A DNA stretch of 64,000 bases from Patulibacter minatonensis DSM 18081 (GCF_000519325.1 NZ_KI912613.1:4223129-4287128); one strand, 5' to 3'. Positions 15,467 through 26,351 are shown, counted from the stretch's first letter. Made by a program: numbers and translations. Notes: generated from the letters alone by a model not told the origin.

Positions 15467-16756
15467 TCAGCCGGCGAACCCGCCGGATCGCCGGGGACGG
15501 CGCGCGGCACATCCTTCGGTGCGGAAGGTGCGGTCGCGACCGAGGACCCTCCGGCCGCTCCGCGGGATCACGATCAGGCGGTAGTGGTAGGTCGTGCATG
15601 GGTCGAGGTTGTGGAGGGCGCGGCGGACCCGGCGGCTGGTCGCGTCGGCGGGGAGGCGGCCTGGCGTCGTTCGGCGCCCGTACCGTCGCGACGTCCCGTA
15701 CTCGAAGCGGTAGATGAGGTCGAACGCACCCGGCACGATCGTGCCCGTCAGAACGCCGCCGGTGGTGCTCGGTGTCGCCGCGGTCGTGGCTGCCGTGGGT
15801 CGCACGACGGAGCTCGTGGTCGCCACGCCCCCGGTCGACGTTCCCGGCGCCTCGGAGTCACCGCCGTCTCCGGCATCGCCGCCGGGGCCCGGGGTCGCCT
15901 GCGACCCGCTCGGTCCTGTCGGCGGCGTTCCTCCGGGCGTCCCGGATCCGGAGGTCGTCGACGTGGCGCACGTCGAGCGCCGGACCGTGTTGCTGTCGAG
16001 CGTCACCGCGCCGTTGCGGGCCAACGCGCGGCCGTCGAGGGTGGCGCTGGTCGTGAGGGAGATCGAGGTGCGGGCGAGGATGGTGCCGGTGAAGGCGCTC
16101 GCCATGCCGATCGTCGCGGAGCTGCCGACCTTCCAGAACACGTTGCAGGCCTGCGCACCGTTGACGAGGCGCACGCTGCTGCCCGACCCGGCGGTCAGCG
16201 CCGAGCCCGCCTGGAAGACGAACACCGCGCCGGGGTCGCCCTTGGCGTCGAGGGTGAGCGTGCCCGACAGGCCGAGCGACGAGGTGGCCGTGTAGACCCC
16301 GGAGACGAGTGTGCGGCCCGCGAGGTCCGCTGTGATCGGAGCGGTCGTCCGGCGGCCCGCGGCGTCGTCGTAGGCCGTGACGAGGTCCGATGCGGCCTGC
16401 AGCGCGTTGGCGTCGTTGTCGTGGATGGTGCCCGTGACCGTCCCTGGCGGGAAGCCGGAGATCGCGTTCCCGGGGGCGACGCCGAGGTCGCCGAGGATGG
16501 TGCTCGGCCCGGTGTTGCTCACCGCGCTTCCGCCGAGGACCGCGTAGGCGTCGGCGGTGCCGAGGCCGATAGCAGCAGCGTGCGCTTCACCGACAGGGAG
16601 CACTGCGAGTGCCGCGACGGCGGACGCGCCGCCCCAGAACGCTCGGCGGCGCCTGCTGTCGGTTCCGTGAAGCCACACGAACGGCCGCGGAGACGCGCCG
16701 GGGGCCTGCACCGACCCGAGGGCGTGGTCCACGGGGTACTGGTCTGCAAGCCGCAT
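15467..16756 (-). CDS. DUF3494 (ice-binding-like) surface protein with C-terminal beta domain
   Basis: A 429-residue protein. The signal region is at 34-60 (RRRRAFWGGASAVAALAVLPVGEAHA). Residues about 66-265 form a DUF3494 ice-binding-like beta-helix: AYAVLGGSAVSNTGPSTILGDLGV, ALQAASDLVTAYDDAAGR and GAVFVFQAGSALT. A Gly/Ser/Thr/Pro linker with threonine-rich runs (about 285-345) leads to a fibronectin/Ig-like C-domain (YRFEYGTSRRYGRRT to YHYRLIVIP) and a basic end. Ice binding is known for some members, while many others act as adhesins. GGAGG 7 nt before the ATG fixes the start. It leads a leftward operon. Confidence 0.82.
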   Translation of the reverse strand: MRLADQYPVDHALGSVQAPGASPRPFVWLHGTDSRRRRAFWGGASAVAALAVLPVGEAHAAAIGLGTADAYAVLGGSAVSNTGPSTILGDLGVAPGNAISGFPPGTVTGTIHDNDANALQAASDLVTAYDDAAGRRTTAPITADLAGRTLVSGVYTATSSLGLSGTLTLDAKGDPGAVFVFQAGSALTAGSGSSVRLVNGAQACNVFWKVGSSATIGMASAFTGTILARTSISLTTSATLDGRALARNGAVTLDSNTVRRSTCATSTTSGSGTPGGTPPTGPSGSQATPGPGGDAGDGGDSEAPGTSTGGVATTSSVVRPTAATTAATPSTTGGVLTGTIVPGAFDLIYRFEYGTSRRYGRRTTPGRLPADATSRRVRRALHNLDPCTTYHYRLIVIPRSGRRVLGRDRTFRTEGCAARRPRRSGGFAG

Positions 16757-17069
16757 GAGCGACCTCCGGATGACGGGTGTGGGAGGGGGAGGGGGATCGT
16801 CGTCGAGTATCCGCCGCGCAGATCTGAGGACCTGGGGGTTTTCCCACCACACGGGACCGGCCTCGAGCCCTAAGTACGGTCGGCTCCGCGCCAGGATGCG
16901 GTCTCCGGCTGACCCGTGATGTCGAGCATCTCGCCGGACTGCCGTCCTGCTCGCGGCCGGGTCGTCGAGGAGGGACCGCCCTGGGCCGTGCCTCGGGGCT
17001 ACGCGGACCCGGTCGGGCCGCCGCCGTCACTGGTGGGATAGCCCCCGTATGGGAGCACCGGAGCGGGCG
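16757..17069. other. Upstream region of the DUF3494 gene with a G-rich leader
   Basis: No gene seen in about 310 bp. A leftward -10-like GATACT lies at 16806-16811. The leader contains four G-runs on the plus strand (GGGTGTGGG then AGGGGGAGGGGG, 16775-16795), a textbook G-quadruplex pattern on the template strand. Confidence 0.35.
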
Positions 17070-17081
17070 CATACTCAAACG
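17070..17081 (+). promoter_or_regulatory. -10 box, leaderless start of the 17082 gene
   Basis: CATACT (17070-17075) ends 6 nt before the ATG at 17082. There is no Shine-Dalgarno, so this argues for this start over the ATG at 17049. Confidence 0.4.
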
Positions 17082-17468
17082 ATGTGCCCGCACCCACGCG
17101 ACCGTCCGGACGAGCTGTCGAGCGCCATGCCGGGCGATCCGGACCTCGAGGCGTTCGCGGAACGGATCATCGAGGACCTCATCCCGTCGCTGCAATCATC
17201 GCTGGAGGGCTTCGCGGCAGCGGCGCTCGCGTCGGGTGACGAGGCACTCGGCGTCGAGGGCGTGCTCGCACAAGTCCTGGTGATCATCCACCGGCTCCGC
17301 GGGCTCGCGGCGGAGATCCACGCCGGCCCTGAGGCCGGATCGCCTCCCCGCACGATCGAGGTGCTGGCCGGCGCCGTCGCGGCGGAATGCGAGAACGGCC
17401 AAGCACTCCTGGCCCGGACCTCGGAGCTGCTCGCGGGCGCCCGCCGCCTGCAGGTCGACCACACGTGA
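17082..17468 (+). CDS. Small helical cytoplasmic protein of unknown function
   Basis: A 128-residue protein with no recognised family. It is almost wholly helical by pattern: DLEAFAERIIEDLIPSLQSSLEGFAAAAL, a middle LAQVLVIIHRLRGLAAEIH and a C-terminal AECENGQALLARTSELLAGARRL. It has no signal or membrane segment. The periodic leucines suggest a helical bundle or dimer. The ATG at 17082 is preferred from a -10 box 6 nt upstream; a longer form from 17049 is possible. It is convergent with the winged-helix gene and followed by a hairpin terminator. Confidence 0.55.
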   Translation: MCPHPRDRPDELSSAMPGDPDLEAFAERIIEDLIPSLQSSLEGFAAAALASGDEALGVEGVLAQVLVIIHRLRGLAAEIHAGPEAGSPPRTIEVLAGAVAAECENGQALLARTSELLAGARRLQVDHT

Positions 17469-17487
17469 ACGGGCCAGGACCGGCCCG
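17468..17487. terminator. Terminator-like hairpin
   Basis: ACGGGCC-AGGACC-GGCCCGT is a perfect 7-bp stem with a 6-nt loop, starting on the last base of the stop codon of the 17082 gene. Confidence 0.5.
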
Positions 17488-17627
17488 TGGGTCGGGTGGC
17501 GGGCGGCGCGTCGTCTCCCGTTCATGACGCCCTCGGCGTCCACGGGACGCCGATCGAGGGTTCATCACTCGGGCGAGACCCCGAGCGCCGCGCGACCGCC
17601 CCGCCACGGTTCCCACCAGGCGTTCGG

Positions 17628-18065
17628 TCACGGGGCTGCGTAGCGTGTGGCGCGGCCGGTGCCGGTTCGTACGATCACGCCACGCTGCGCGGCGCGACCG
17701 AACAGGCGTGTGAGGCGCGGGGCTGGGATGCTGGCGCTGAGGTCGAGGGCCGCGCGTAGCTGGCCTGCGGTCAGTGGCCTCCCGGCCGTCCGGAGCGTCG
17801 TGACGAGGTGCTCGTCGCTGACGTCGACCGACAGCGGTCCGCGCCTGATCGCGGAACCGTTCGGGGTGCGTCCTTCGGCCAGTTCGAGTGCCGCGCGCCA
17901 GCGCGCGAGCTCTTGGTGGTGGTTGGCGATCTGCGCCTCGAGCGTTGCGATCTCCGTCTGGGAATCCCTTCGGATCGCGTCGATCCGTGCTCGGACCGGT
18001 GCGATCGAACGTTCGAGGTGCGCGATCGCCTCGCGGATCGCTTGGATCGCATCCAAGTCGTTCAC
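17628..18065 (-). CDS. Coiled-coil plus winged-helix-like protein
   Basis: A 145-residue protein with no named family. Residues 1-65 are a heptad-rich coiled coil (AIREAIAHLERSIAPVRARIDAIRRDSQTEIATLEAQIANHHQEL in outline). Residues about 80-145 look like a winged-helix DNA-binding domain: LVTTLRTAGRPLTAGQLRAALDL, a recognition-like helix PRLTRLFGRAAQRG and a wing VIVRTGTGRATRYAAP. It is probably a small DNA-binding regulator that dimerises by the coiled coil; target unknown. The GTG start is set by TACGGT 7 nt upstream. Confidence 0.6.
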   Translation of the reverse strand: MNDLDAIQAIREAIAHLERSIAPVRARIDAIRRDSQTEIATLEAQIANHHQELARWRAALELAEGRTPNGSAIRRGPLSVDVSDEHLVTTLRTAGRPLTAGQLRAALDLSASIPAPRLTRLFGRAAQRGVIVRTGTGRATRYAAP

Positions 18066-18078
18066 GAACGCGACCGTA
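18066..18078 (-). promoter_or_regulatory. -10 box, near-leaderless start of the winged-helix gene
   Basis: On the minus strand TACGGT (18073-18078) ends 7 nt before the GTG at 18065; no Shine-Dalgarno. Confidence 0.45.
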
Positions 18079-18345
18079 CCTGCCGACGTGGCTACCGGTC
18101 GATCGATGCAACGAAGGCGCGTTCTGCTGTGCCCAGTACGGGTCGGCCAGCTTGGAGGGTTCATCGGTTTGCCGGTGAGTCATGCGGGTGGCCCGGAGGG
18201 CCAACTCGATGCGCGGCAGATGGACCACCGGGCCACGGTCTGCAGGGTCGCGTGAGCCGAATACGAGGTATGAGGGGACTGCTGCACGGAGAGGTGACAT
18301 TTGATCTGTGGTGCCCAGAGGAGTGCCGCTGGAAGGATGTGCAGC

Positions 18346-18459
18346 GTGCCGAAGCCGTATCCGCGGGAGTTCAAGGAGGACGTGGTCCGGGTCGCGAGGG
18401 CCCGTGACGGAGCGACGACGATCAAGCAGATCACGAAGGATTTCGGGATCAGTGAGTCG
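18346..18459 (+). pseudogene. IS3-family transposase OrfA, N-terminal fragment
   Basis: From a GTG the frame reads PKPYPREFKEDVVRVARARD and then ATTIKQITKDFGISESC, the typical helix-turn-helix start of IS3-type OrfA proteins. Homology stops abruptly at the point where a Leu-Arg-Asn-Trp continuation would be expected. Only about 38 of the usual 90-110 codons remain, with no OrfB and no visible terminal repeats. It is a dead remnant of an insertion sequence. Confidence 0.7.
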
Positions 18460-18568
18460 TGTCGCCGGCATCCCCATCGGCTTCGTCCTCGTCCTGATCC
18501 ACCGGGCGCTCTTCGACCATCTCGAACAGCGCACGGTCACCGCTAGCGACTCCGCCGTCGCGTCCTGA
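18451..18568 (+). pseudogene. Possible gene-end relic joined to the transposase fragment
   Basis: In another frame, overlapping the end of the OrfA fragment, VSRVAGIPIGFVLVLIHRALFDHLEQR runs to a stop at 18568. It reads like one membrane helix plus an amphipathic tail, as at the C-terminus of a membrane protein. No start signal or family is visible. It may be the remnant of a gene cut by the insertion sequence, or chance. Confidence 0.25.
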
Positions 18569-20567
<1,999 letters not shown>

Positions 20568-20571
20568 GCGA

Positions 20572-20600
20572 GGCGCGGGCGGCCGATCGCCGCCCGCGCC
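20572..20600. terminator. Strong terminator-like hairpin
   Basis: GGCGCGGGCGG-CCGATCG-CCGCCCGCGCC is a perfect 11-bp stem with a 7-nt loop, 4 nt after the aroG stop. It lies between convergent aroG and the VOC gene and can serve both. Confidence 0.65.
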
Positions 20601-20609
20601 GCAGCCGGC

Positions 20610-21017
20610 CTACGCGGCCGGCGGCGTCTCGACGATCGCCAGGTGATTGCCGTCGGGGTCGCTCAGCATGAACAGCAGCGGCGCGCGCGGGATCTGCTGC
20701 GGCGTCGGCCCGACCTCGAGCCCGAGCGCCGCCAGGCGGGCGTGCTCGCCGAGGACGTCGTCGGTCTCGATGCCGATCGCGCTGCCGCCCGGCGTCGACA
20801 CGCCCTCCATCGGCGGGTTCAGGGCCAGGCGGGCGGTCGAGCCCTTCGGCGCGACCTCCACCCAGCGGTTCTCGCCGGACTCGCCGAACGCGACGTCGGA
20901 GCGGAGCTCGAAGCCGATCTTCTCGGTGTAGAAGGCGATCGCGGCGTCGACGTCGGCGACGGTGAACATCGCGACGCCGATGTTGTGGAGGGTGGTGGGG
21001 GTCTTCGTGTCGGTCAT
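20610..21017 (-). CDS. VOC-fold (glyoxalase/bleomycin-resistance-like) protein
   Basis: A 135-residue single VOC protein: NIGVAMFTVADVDAAIAFYTEKIGFELRSDV opens the first beta-alpha-beta-beta-beta unit, and LLFMLSDPDGNHLAIVETP closes the second with the typical metal-site glutamate. VOC proteins isomerise, cleave or bind small molecules; no substrate can be named. The ATG at MTDTKTPTTLH was chosen because the fold starts right after it. The first 19 bp around the start equal those of the GFA-fold gene. Confidence 0.85.
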   Translation of the reverse strand: MTDTKTPTTLHNIGVAMFTVADVDAAIAFYTEKIGFELRSDVAFGESGENRWVEVAPKGSTARLALNPPMEGVSTPGGSAIGIETDDVLGEHARLAALGLEVGPTPQQIPRAPLLFMLSDPDGNHLAIVETPPAA

Positions 21018-21152
21018 GCGGTGCAGACCGCGGACCGCCCGGGAACTCATCGGTGCGGTCGATCAGGACCACGAAAAGAAAGAGGGGGGGAGATCGGCGC
21101 TCGCTCCGACTACGTGATGACCCCCCGACATCACGTCCCTGGGAGCAGCCCC

Positions 21153-21401
21153 GTGTCGACCTCGTACCCCCACCACTCCACCGCCCCGTCCTCCGGGACG
21201 CAGCTCGAGCCCGCCCTGCGCGACGCGCTGCGGCACCGCTCAGCTGACGTCGTCGGCCGTCTCACCGTCCTGACGGACATGTGGGTCGCGGGCGAGGCCC
21301 CGGAGGCCCGCGACCTGCGCGCCGTCGCCGCCGAGATCGCCGCGATCCGCGCCCTCGTCCTCCCCGTGCTCGCCGAGGGTGGCGGACCGCTCGCGTCGTG
21401 A
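21153..21401 (+). CDS. Small helical protein of unknown function
   Basis: An 82-residue protein beginning at a GTG with GGGAG 7-8 nt upstream; an ATG at 21117 is also in frame. After a Ser/His/Pro-rich start it is helical (LEPALRDALRHRSADVVGRLTVLTDMWV and ARDLRAVAAEIAAIRALVLPVLAEG). No family recognised. The stop overlaps a GTG for the next small gene (GTGA), so the two are coupled. Divergent from the VOC gene. Confidence 0.5.
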   Translation: MSTSYPHHSTAPSSGTQLEPALRDALRHRSADVVGRLTVLTDMWVAGEAPEARDLRAVAAEIAAIRALVLPVLAEGGGPLAS

Positions 21402-21580
21402 GTGCCGCACCCGCCATGCCGTCGCGTCCAGGCGACGGCCCCAGCGCCGCACCCGTCGACTCCGACACGGAGCGGGAACAGATGATCAGCGCGCTCGAGC
21501 GGCTCCGCTCGCAGATCACCGCGACCAGGGACGAGCTCGACGCGCAGATCGCCCGTCGTCGGCCGTCCGCCACGCGCTGA
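21398..21580 (+). CDS. Small coiled-coil protein of unknown function
   Basis: A 60-residue protein translated from a GTG that overlaps the previous stop. After a Pro/Ser-rich head, residues 25-55 form a coiled coil (TEREQMISALERLRSQITATRDELDAQIA). Such short coiled coils often pair with a larger partner; the 82-residue protein before it and the kinase-like domain after it are candidates. No family recognised. Confidence 0.5.
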   Translation: MSAAPAMPSRPGDGPSAAPVDSDTEREQMISALERLRSQITATRDELDAQIARRRPSATR

Positions 21581-21668
21581 CCCGCCCGACGGCGACGTCC
21601 GCCACCGCCGCCCCCGGCGCTGCGTACACTCGTTCGCGAAGCACGCCGGCACCGCCGAGTCGCTGACC

Positions 21669-22256
21669 ATGGGGTTGTTCCGGAGATCACGCGCGGCCGC
21701 CGTCGCGCCCGCCGAGGCCGAAGGCTCCGATCCGCCGGCGGACGCCCCGATCGACGGGACGGACGCCGCACCGACGGCGTCCCGCGACGACACCCCGTCG
21801 GCCACCCCCGCGTCCGCGCCCCGCGACGCACCGAGGACCCTCGCCGACCTGCCCGAGCTCGTCCGCACGCTCGAGTCGTTCGGGCACGACATCCGCCTCT
21901 CCGACCAGCTCGGGAGCGCCGCGGTCCCGGAGCGCCTGAGCGTCATCGCGTACCGGATCCTCGAGGCCGGGGTCGGCATCATCGGCCGCCGGTTCCCCGA
22001 CGGCCAGCAGCTCCACCTCCGCGTGCGCGCCGACGACCAGGAGCTCCTCGTCTCGATCCAGAGCACCGGCCTCGACGGCCTCGGGCAACAGGGCCTCGTG
22101 CCCGAGAGCGATCGAGCCGTCGTCCGCAGCCGCATCGAGGCGATCGGCGGCAAGCTCACGCTCCGCCGCACGCCGAGCGGCAACTGGATCGGCGTCGTCC
22201 GGCTCCCGATGACCGGCTGGGACGACCGGGAGCCGCCCGACACCGGCGCAGCCTGA
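21669..22256 (+). CDS. Degenerate histidine-kinase-type ATPase domain protein
   Basis: A 195-residue soluble protein. Residues 1-58 are a disordered Ala/Asp/Pro/Thr region. From about residue 60 it follows the NarL/LiaS kinase C-terminal ATPase pattern: ERLSVIAYRILEAG aligns with the N box (usually YRIVQEALTN), and VVRSRIEAIGGKLTLRRTPSGNWIGVVRLP with the G2 region. The N-box Asn is missing and no clear G1 DxGxG is visible, and there is no phosphorylatable His domain. It is thus probably a non-catalytic relative acting as a binding or regulatory domain. A -10 box TACACT at 21625-21630 gives about a 30-nt leader. Confidence 0.55.
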   Translation: MGLFRRSRAAAVAPAEAEGSDPPADAPIDGTDAAPTASRDDTPSATPASAPRDAPRTLADLPELVRTLESFGHDIRLSDQLGSAAVPERLSVIAYRILEAGVGIIGRRFPDGQQLHLRVRADDQELLVSIQSTGLDGLGQQGLVPESDRAVVRSRIEAIGGKLTLRRTPSGNWIGVVRLPMTGWDDREPPDTGAA

Positions 22257-22331
22257 GACGCGGCCCCGGGTCCCGCCGTCCGGCGATCCTGGCCGCACAC
22301 GAGGATCCGCCGATCGGGGGAGGCGATGTTC

Positions 22332-22343
22332 TAGCCTTGGAGC
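22332..22343 (+). promoter_or_regulatory. -10 box, leaderless start of ilvD
   Basis: TAGCCT (22332-22337) ends 6 nt before the ATG at 22344. A GGAG touches the start too closely for normal Shine-Dalgarno pairing. Confidence 0.5.
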
Positions 22344-24245
22344 ATGCCCGCCCTCCGGTCGAAGACCGTCACCCACGGCCGCAACATGGCCGGCGCACGC
22401 TCGCTCATGCGCGCGTCCGGCGTCGCCGCCGCCGACATCGGAAAGAAGCCGATCGTCGCCGTCGCGAACTCGTACACCCAGTTCGTCCCCGGCCACACGC
22501 ACCTGGCCCCGGTCGGCCGGATCGTCGCCGAGGCCGTCCAGGCCGCCGGCGGCATCGCCCGCGAGTTCAACACGATCGCGGTCGACGACGGCATCGCGAT
22601 GGGCCACGGCGGGATGCTCTACTCGCTGCCCTCGCGCGACCTGATCGCCGACAGCGTCGAGTACATGGTCAACGCGCACTGCGCCGACGCCCTGATCTGC
22701 ATCTCGAACTGCGACAAGATCACGCCGGGGATGCTGAACGCCGCGCTGCGGCTGAACATCCCGACGGTCTTCGTCTCGGGCGGCCCGATGGAGGGCGGCA
22801 CCGCGACGCTCGTCGACGGCACGGTCCGCAAGGGTCTGAACCTCATCACCGCGATCGCCGACGCCGTCGCGGACGAGGTCTCCGACGAGGACATCGCGAT
22901 CATCGAGGAGAACGCCTGTCCGACCTGCGGCTCCTGCTCGGGCATGTTCACCGCGAACTCGATGAACTGCCTGACCGAGGCCCTCGGACTGGCCCTCCCG
23001 GGCAACGGCTCGATCCTCGCGACGCACACGGCGCGCAAGAACCTCTACGAGGCCGCCGGGAAGTGCGTCGTCGACATCGCGAACCGCTACTACGACGGCG
23101 ACGACGCGTCCGTCCTGCCGCGCAACGTCGCCACGCGCGCGGCGTTCGAGAACGCAATGGCCCTCGACGTCGCGATGGGCGGCTCGACGAACACCGTCCT
23201 CCACATCCTCGCCGCCGCGCAGGAGGCCGAGCTCGACTTCACGATGGACGACATCGACGCGGTCTCGCGTCGCGTCCCGTGCCTCTGCAAGGTCGCCCCG
23301 AACGGCGTCTACCTGATGGAGGACGTCCACCGCGCGGGCGGCATCCCGGCGATCCTCGGCGAGCTCCGCCGCGGCGGGCTCTTCAACGACGACGTCACGA
23401 CCGTCCACTCGCGCACCGTCGACGAGTGGCTGCTCAGCTGGGACATCCGCAGCGGGCAGGCATCGGAGGAGGCCCTCGAGGTCTTCCACGCCGCGCCGGG
23501 CTGCAAGCGGTCGGCCGAGGCGTTCTCGCAGTCCGAGCGCTGGGAGACGCTGGACACCGACGCCGCCGACGGCTGCCTCCACGACGTCGCGCACGCCTAC
23601 TCGAAGGACGGCGGCCTGGCGATCCTCACCGGCAACCTCGCCGTCCGCGGCTGCGTGGTGAAGACCGCCGGCGTCGACGAGTCGATCCTCACCTTCAGCG
23701 GTCCCGCGGTCGTCGTCGAGTCGCAGGAGGACGCGGTCGACGCGATCCTCTCGGACCGCGTGAAGGAGGGCGACGTCGTCGTCATCCGCTATGAGGGCCC
23801 GCGCGGCGGCCCGGGCATGCAGGAGATGCTCTACCCGACCTCGTACCTCAAGGGCCGCGGCCTGGGCAAGGCCTGCGCACTGATCACCGACGGCCGCTTC
23901 TCGGGCGGCACGTCGGGCCTCTCGATCGGCCACGTCTCCCCCGAGGCCGCCTCGGGCGGCACGATCGCCCTGGTCGAGACGGGCGACACGATCGAGATCG
24001 ACATCCCGAACCGCTCGATCACCCTCGCGGTCCCGGACGACGAGCTCGCCGACCGCCGCGAGCGCCTGGAGTCCGGCGCGGGGTACGTCCCCGCCGCCCG
24101 CGACCGCGTGGTCTCCCCCGCCCTGCGGGCCTACGCGGCGATGGCCACGTCGGCCGACACGGGTGCGATCCGCGACGTCAACGCGGTCGAGCGGGCGGTC
24201 GCCGCGGCGGCGTCGTCGCGGGCGGCGTCGCTGTCGGGGGACTGA
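22344..24245 (+). CDS. ilvD: Dihydroxy-acid dehydratase
   Basis: A 633-residue enzyme of branched-chain amino-acid synthesis that dehydrates 2,3-dihydroxy-isovalerate and -methylvalerate to 2-oxo acids. The Fe-S cluster cysteines are visible in [11 protein letters not shown] and in [22 protein letters not shown]. Other signatures are [12 protein letters not shown] and [22 protein letters not shown] near the end. Length fits the larger [4Fe-4S]-type IlvD/Edd proteins; a 6-phosphogluconate dehydratase role is less likely given the overall pattern. It is monocistronic and convergent with selO. Confidence 0.97.
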   Translation: MPALRSKTVTHGRNMAGARSLMRASGVAAADIGKKPIVAVANSYTQFVPGHTHLAPVGRIVAEAVQAAGGIAREFNTIAVDDGIAMGHGGMLYSLPSRDLIADSVEYMVNAHCADALICISNCDKITPGMLNAALRLNIPTVFVSGGPMEGGTATLVDGTVRKGLNLITAIADAVADEVSDEDIAIIEENACPTCGSCSGMFTANSMNCLTEALGLALPGNGSILATHTARKNLYEAAGKCVVDIANRYYDGDDASVLPRNVATRAAFENAMALDVAMGGSTNTVLHILAAAQEAELDFTMDDIDAVSRRVPCLCKVAPNGVYLMEDVHRAGGIPAILGELRRGGLFNDDVTTVHSRTVDEWLLSWDIRSGQASEEALEVFHAAPGCKRSAEAFSQSERWETLDTDAADGCLHDVAHAYSKDGGLAILTGNLAVRGCVVKTAGVDESILTFSGPAVVVESQEDAVDAILSDRVKEGDVVVIRYEGPRGGPGMQEMLYPTSYLKGRGLGKACALITDGRFSGGTSGLSIGHVSPEAASGGTIALVETGDTIEIDIPNRSITLAVPDDELADRRERLESGAGYVPAARDRVVSPALRAYAAMATSADTGAIRDVNAVERAVAAAASSRAASLSGD

Positions 24246-24283
24246 GTCGCGGGGGCGGAACCCACGTCGCACACGCGAGCGTT

Positions 24284-24318
24284 GGCACGTCGGCCACCGT
24301 TGACGTGGCAGACGTGCC
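24284..24318. terminator. Two-tier terminator-like hairpin
   Basis: Outer arms GGCACGTC/GACGTGCC (8 bp) enclose inner arms GCCAC/GTGGC (5 bp), separated by one mismatch, with a 7-nt loop. It lies between convergent ilvD and selO. Confidence 0.55.
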
Positions 24319-24346
24319 GACCCCGCTGGCGGCGGCGCCCGCCCGA

Positions 24347-25831
24347 TCAGGTCCCGCAGAACGTCCGGTAGCCGCCGCCGAACTCCTCCGGCGCGGGCGC
24401 GGCGTAGCGCTCGAGGCCCGGGCGATCCACGAACGGCTGTTGGACCACCTCGAGCAGGCGCTCGAACGGGTCGAGGTCTCCCGCGGTCGCCGCCGCCAGG
24501 GCCTCTTCGACGAGGTGGTTGCGCGGGATGTACAGCGGGTTGACGCGGTCCATCGCGTCCGCGGTCTCCGCAGCGTCCCGGCCCTGCGCCTCGAGCTGCG
24601 CGCGCCACCGCGCCAGCCACGCGTCGCGCGCCTCGTCGCCCGGCAGCAGCGCCCGGACCGGTGCGTCGTCGCCGCGCAGGACGGCCGCCAGCGCCCGGAA
24701 CGCGCCCGTGTGGTCGGCGCGCTGCAGGTGCATGAGGTCCAGGAGATCGGGGCCCAGGGTGCCGTCCTCCGGCTCGCCGGTCAGTCCGAGCTTCTCGTGG
24801 TACCCGCGGGCGAGGTGCGCCTCGTACCGGGCGGGGAAGGTGTTCAGCACCGCGGTGGCGGCCTCGACCGCGGCGTCCTGCTGGTCGGCGAACAGCGGCA
24901 GCAGCGGCTCTGCCAGACGGGCCAGGTTCCACTGGGTGATGTGCGGCTGGTTGCCGTAGGCGTAGCGGCCGGCCTCGTCGATCGAGCTGAACACGGTCGC
25001 CGGGTCGTGGGCGTCCATGAACGCGCACGGCCCGTAGTCGATCGTCTCGCCGGAGATCGTGACGTTGTCGGTGTTCATCACGCCGTGGACGAACCCGACG
25101 TGCATCCAGCGGGCGACGAGCGCCGCCTGCGCCTCGACGACGGCCTCGTAGAACGCGAGGTACGGGCGCTCGGCGTCCGCGGCGGCGGGGTGGTGGCGCG
25201 CGATCGCGTAGTCGGCCAGGCGCGGGACGATCGACGCGTCCTTCAGCCGCGCGGCGTACTGGAAGGTGCCGACGCGGAGGTGGCTGGCGGCGATCCGCGC
25301 CAGGACCGCGCCGGGGAGCATCGTCTCGCGGGCGACGTCCTCCCCCGTGGCGACGATGGCGAGCGACCGGGTCGTCGGGATCCCGAGCGCGTGCATCGCC
25401 TCGCTGACCACGTGCTCGCGCAGCATCGGGCCGACGGCGGCCTTCCCGTCGCCGCCGCGCGCGAACGGCGTGCGACCGGAGCCCTTCAGGTGCAGGTCGC
25501 GCCGGCGGCCGTCGGGGCCGATGAGCTCGCCGACGAGGAGGGCACGGCCGTCGCCCAGCCGGGGCGAGTAGCCGCCGAACTGGTGGCCGGCGTAGCCCTG
25601 CGCGACGGTCGTGGTGCCGTCCGCCTCGGTCACCGCACCGACCAGGACGCGCACGCCGTCCGGCCCGGCCAGCGCGTCGGGGTCGATGCCGAGCTCCCGG
25701 GCCAGCGGCGCGTTCAGCGCCAGGATCCGCGGGTCCGGCGCCTCCGCGGCCTCCCAGGGCAGGTACAGCCCCTCGAGCTCGCGGACGAACGTGTCCTCGA
25801 AGGAGAAGAGCGAGCGGGCAGCGGTGCTCAT
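24347..25831 (-). CDS. selO: SelO (YdiU) family pseudokinase-fold AMPylase
   Basis: A 494-residue protein of the SelO family, which transfers AMP from ATP to protein Ser/Thr/Tyr residues and is linked to redox control. Seen: [66 protein letters not shown], and the active-site stretch [28 protein letters not shown]. It ends in GGYRTFCGT, with a single Cys near the C-terminus where eukaryotic SelO carries selenocysteine. Full length for the family. The ATG is set by a -10 box 6 nt upstream. Confidence 0.95.
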   Translation of the reverse strand: MSTAARSLFSFEDTFVRELEGLYLPWEAAEAPDPRILALNAPLARELGIDPDALAGPDGVRVLVGAVTEADGTTTVAQGYAGHQFGGYSPRLGDGRALLVGELIGPDGRRRDLHLKGSGRTPFARGGDGKAAVGPMLREHVVSEAMHALGIPTTRSLAIVATGEDVARETMLPGAVLARIAASHLRVGTFQYAARLKDASIVPRLADYAIARHHPAAADAERPYLAFYEAVVEAQAALVARWMHVGFVHGVMNTDNVTISGETIDYGPCAFMDAHDPATVFSSIDEAGRYAYGNQPHITQWNLARLAEPLLPLFADQQDAAVEAATAVLNTFPARYEAHLARGYHEKLGLTGEPEDGTLGPDLLDLMHLQRADHTGAFRALAAVLRGDDAPVRALLPGDEARDAWLARWRAQLEAQGRDAAETADAMDRVNPLYIPRNHLVEEALAAATAGDLDPFERLLEVVQQPFVDRPGLERYAAPAPEEFGGGYRTFCGT

Positions 25832-25843
25832 CCCCCGAGGCTA
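25832..25843 (-). promoter_or_regulatory. -10 box, leaderless start of selO
   Basis: On the minus strand TAGCCT (25838-25843) ends 6 nt before the ATG at 25831. It is the same hexamer and spacing as ilvD. Confidence 0.5.
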
Positions 25844-25857
25844 GCGAGGGACGGTGC

Positions 25858-26292
25858 TCACCCCTCCGACAGGACCTTCTCGAGCCCGTCGAGCGTCCGG
25901 TCGGCGCGCTCCTCGATCCACGGCTTGAGCTTGCCCTCGACGGGCTTCAGCGCAAGCCCGCCGATGGTGGCCGTGAACGCGACCGTGCTTCCGCCGTCCC
26001 GCGGCGTGACGCGGAAGTCGACGCCCATCTTCGAGCGGCTCGGGCCCTTGCCCTCCAGCACGAACCGCTGCGGCGGCTGGAGCTCCTTGACCTTCCACTG
26101 GACGTCGCCGGGCAGGCCGAGGACGCGGACCTTGTGCTTGAACTCGACGCCCACCGCGGCGGACGTCGGAATCGGGCCCGACCAGCCCTTGTGCAGCGCG
26201 AACCACTCAGGCCAGCGCTCGAGGTCGGCGACGGTGGCGGCCACGTCCTCCGGCGATCCGGGGACGTCACGGGTGCGCGTGATCTCGATCAT
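25858..26292 (-). CDS. SRPBCC (polyketide cyclase/START-like) family protein
   Basis: A 144-residue protein with the helix-grip START-like pattern: IEITRTRDVPGSPEDVAATVADLERWPEWFALHKGW at the start, VKELQPPQRFVLEGKGPSRSKMGVDFRVTPRDGGSTVAFTATIGG through the sheet, and a long C-terminal helix (ERADRTLDGLEKVL). Such proteins bind hydrophobic ligands; the ligand is unknown. It is convergent in order with selO's promoter side and divergent from the Nudix gene at 26352. Confidence 0.85.
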   Translation of the reverse strand: MIEITRTRDVPGSPEDVAATVADLERWPEWFALHKGWSGPIPTSAAVGVEFKHKVRVLGLPGDVQWKVKELQPPQRFVLEGKGPSRSKMGVDFRVTPRDGGSTVAFTATIGGLALKPVEGKLKPWIEERADRTLDGLEKVLSEG

Positions 26293-26306
26293 CGGACGCG
26301 ACCGTA
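26293..26306 (-). promoter_or_regulatory. -10 box of the SRPBCC gene
   Basis: On the minus strand TACGGT (26301-26306) ends 8 nt before the ATG at 26292. This implies no leader or a very short one. Confidence 0.4.
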
Positions 26307-26339
26307 CCGAGACGGACCCACGAGCGGGGTCCGGGACCG

Positions 26340-26351
26340 TAGGTTCGACGT
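26340..26351 (+). promoter_or_regulatory. -10 box, leaderless start of the 26352 Nudix gene
   Basis: TAGGTT (26340-26345) ends 6 nt before the GTG at 26352. Divergent to the SRPBCC promoter within a 59-bp spacer. Confidence 0.5.
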
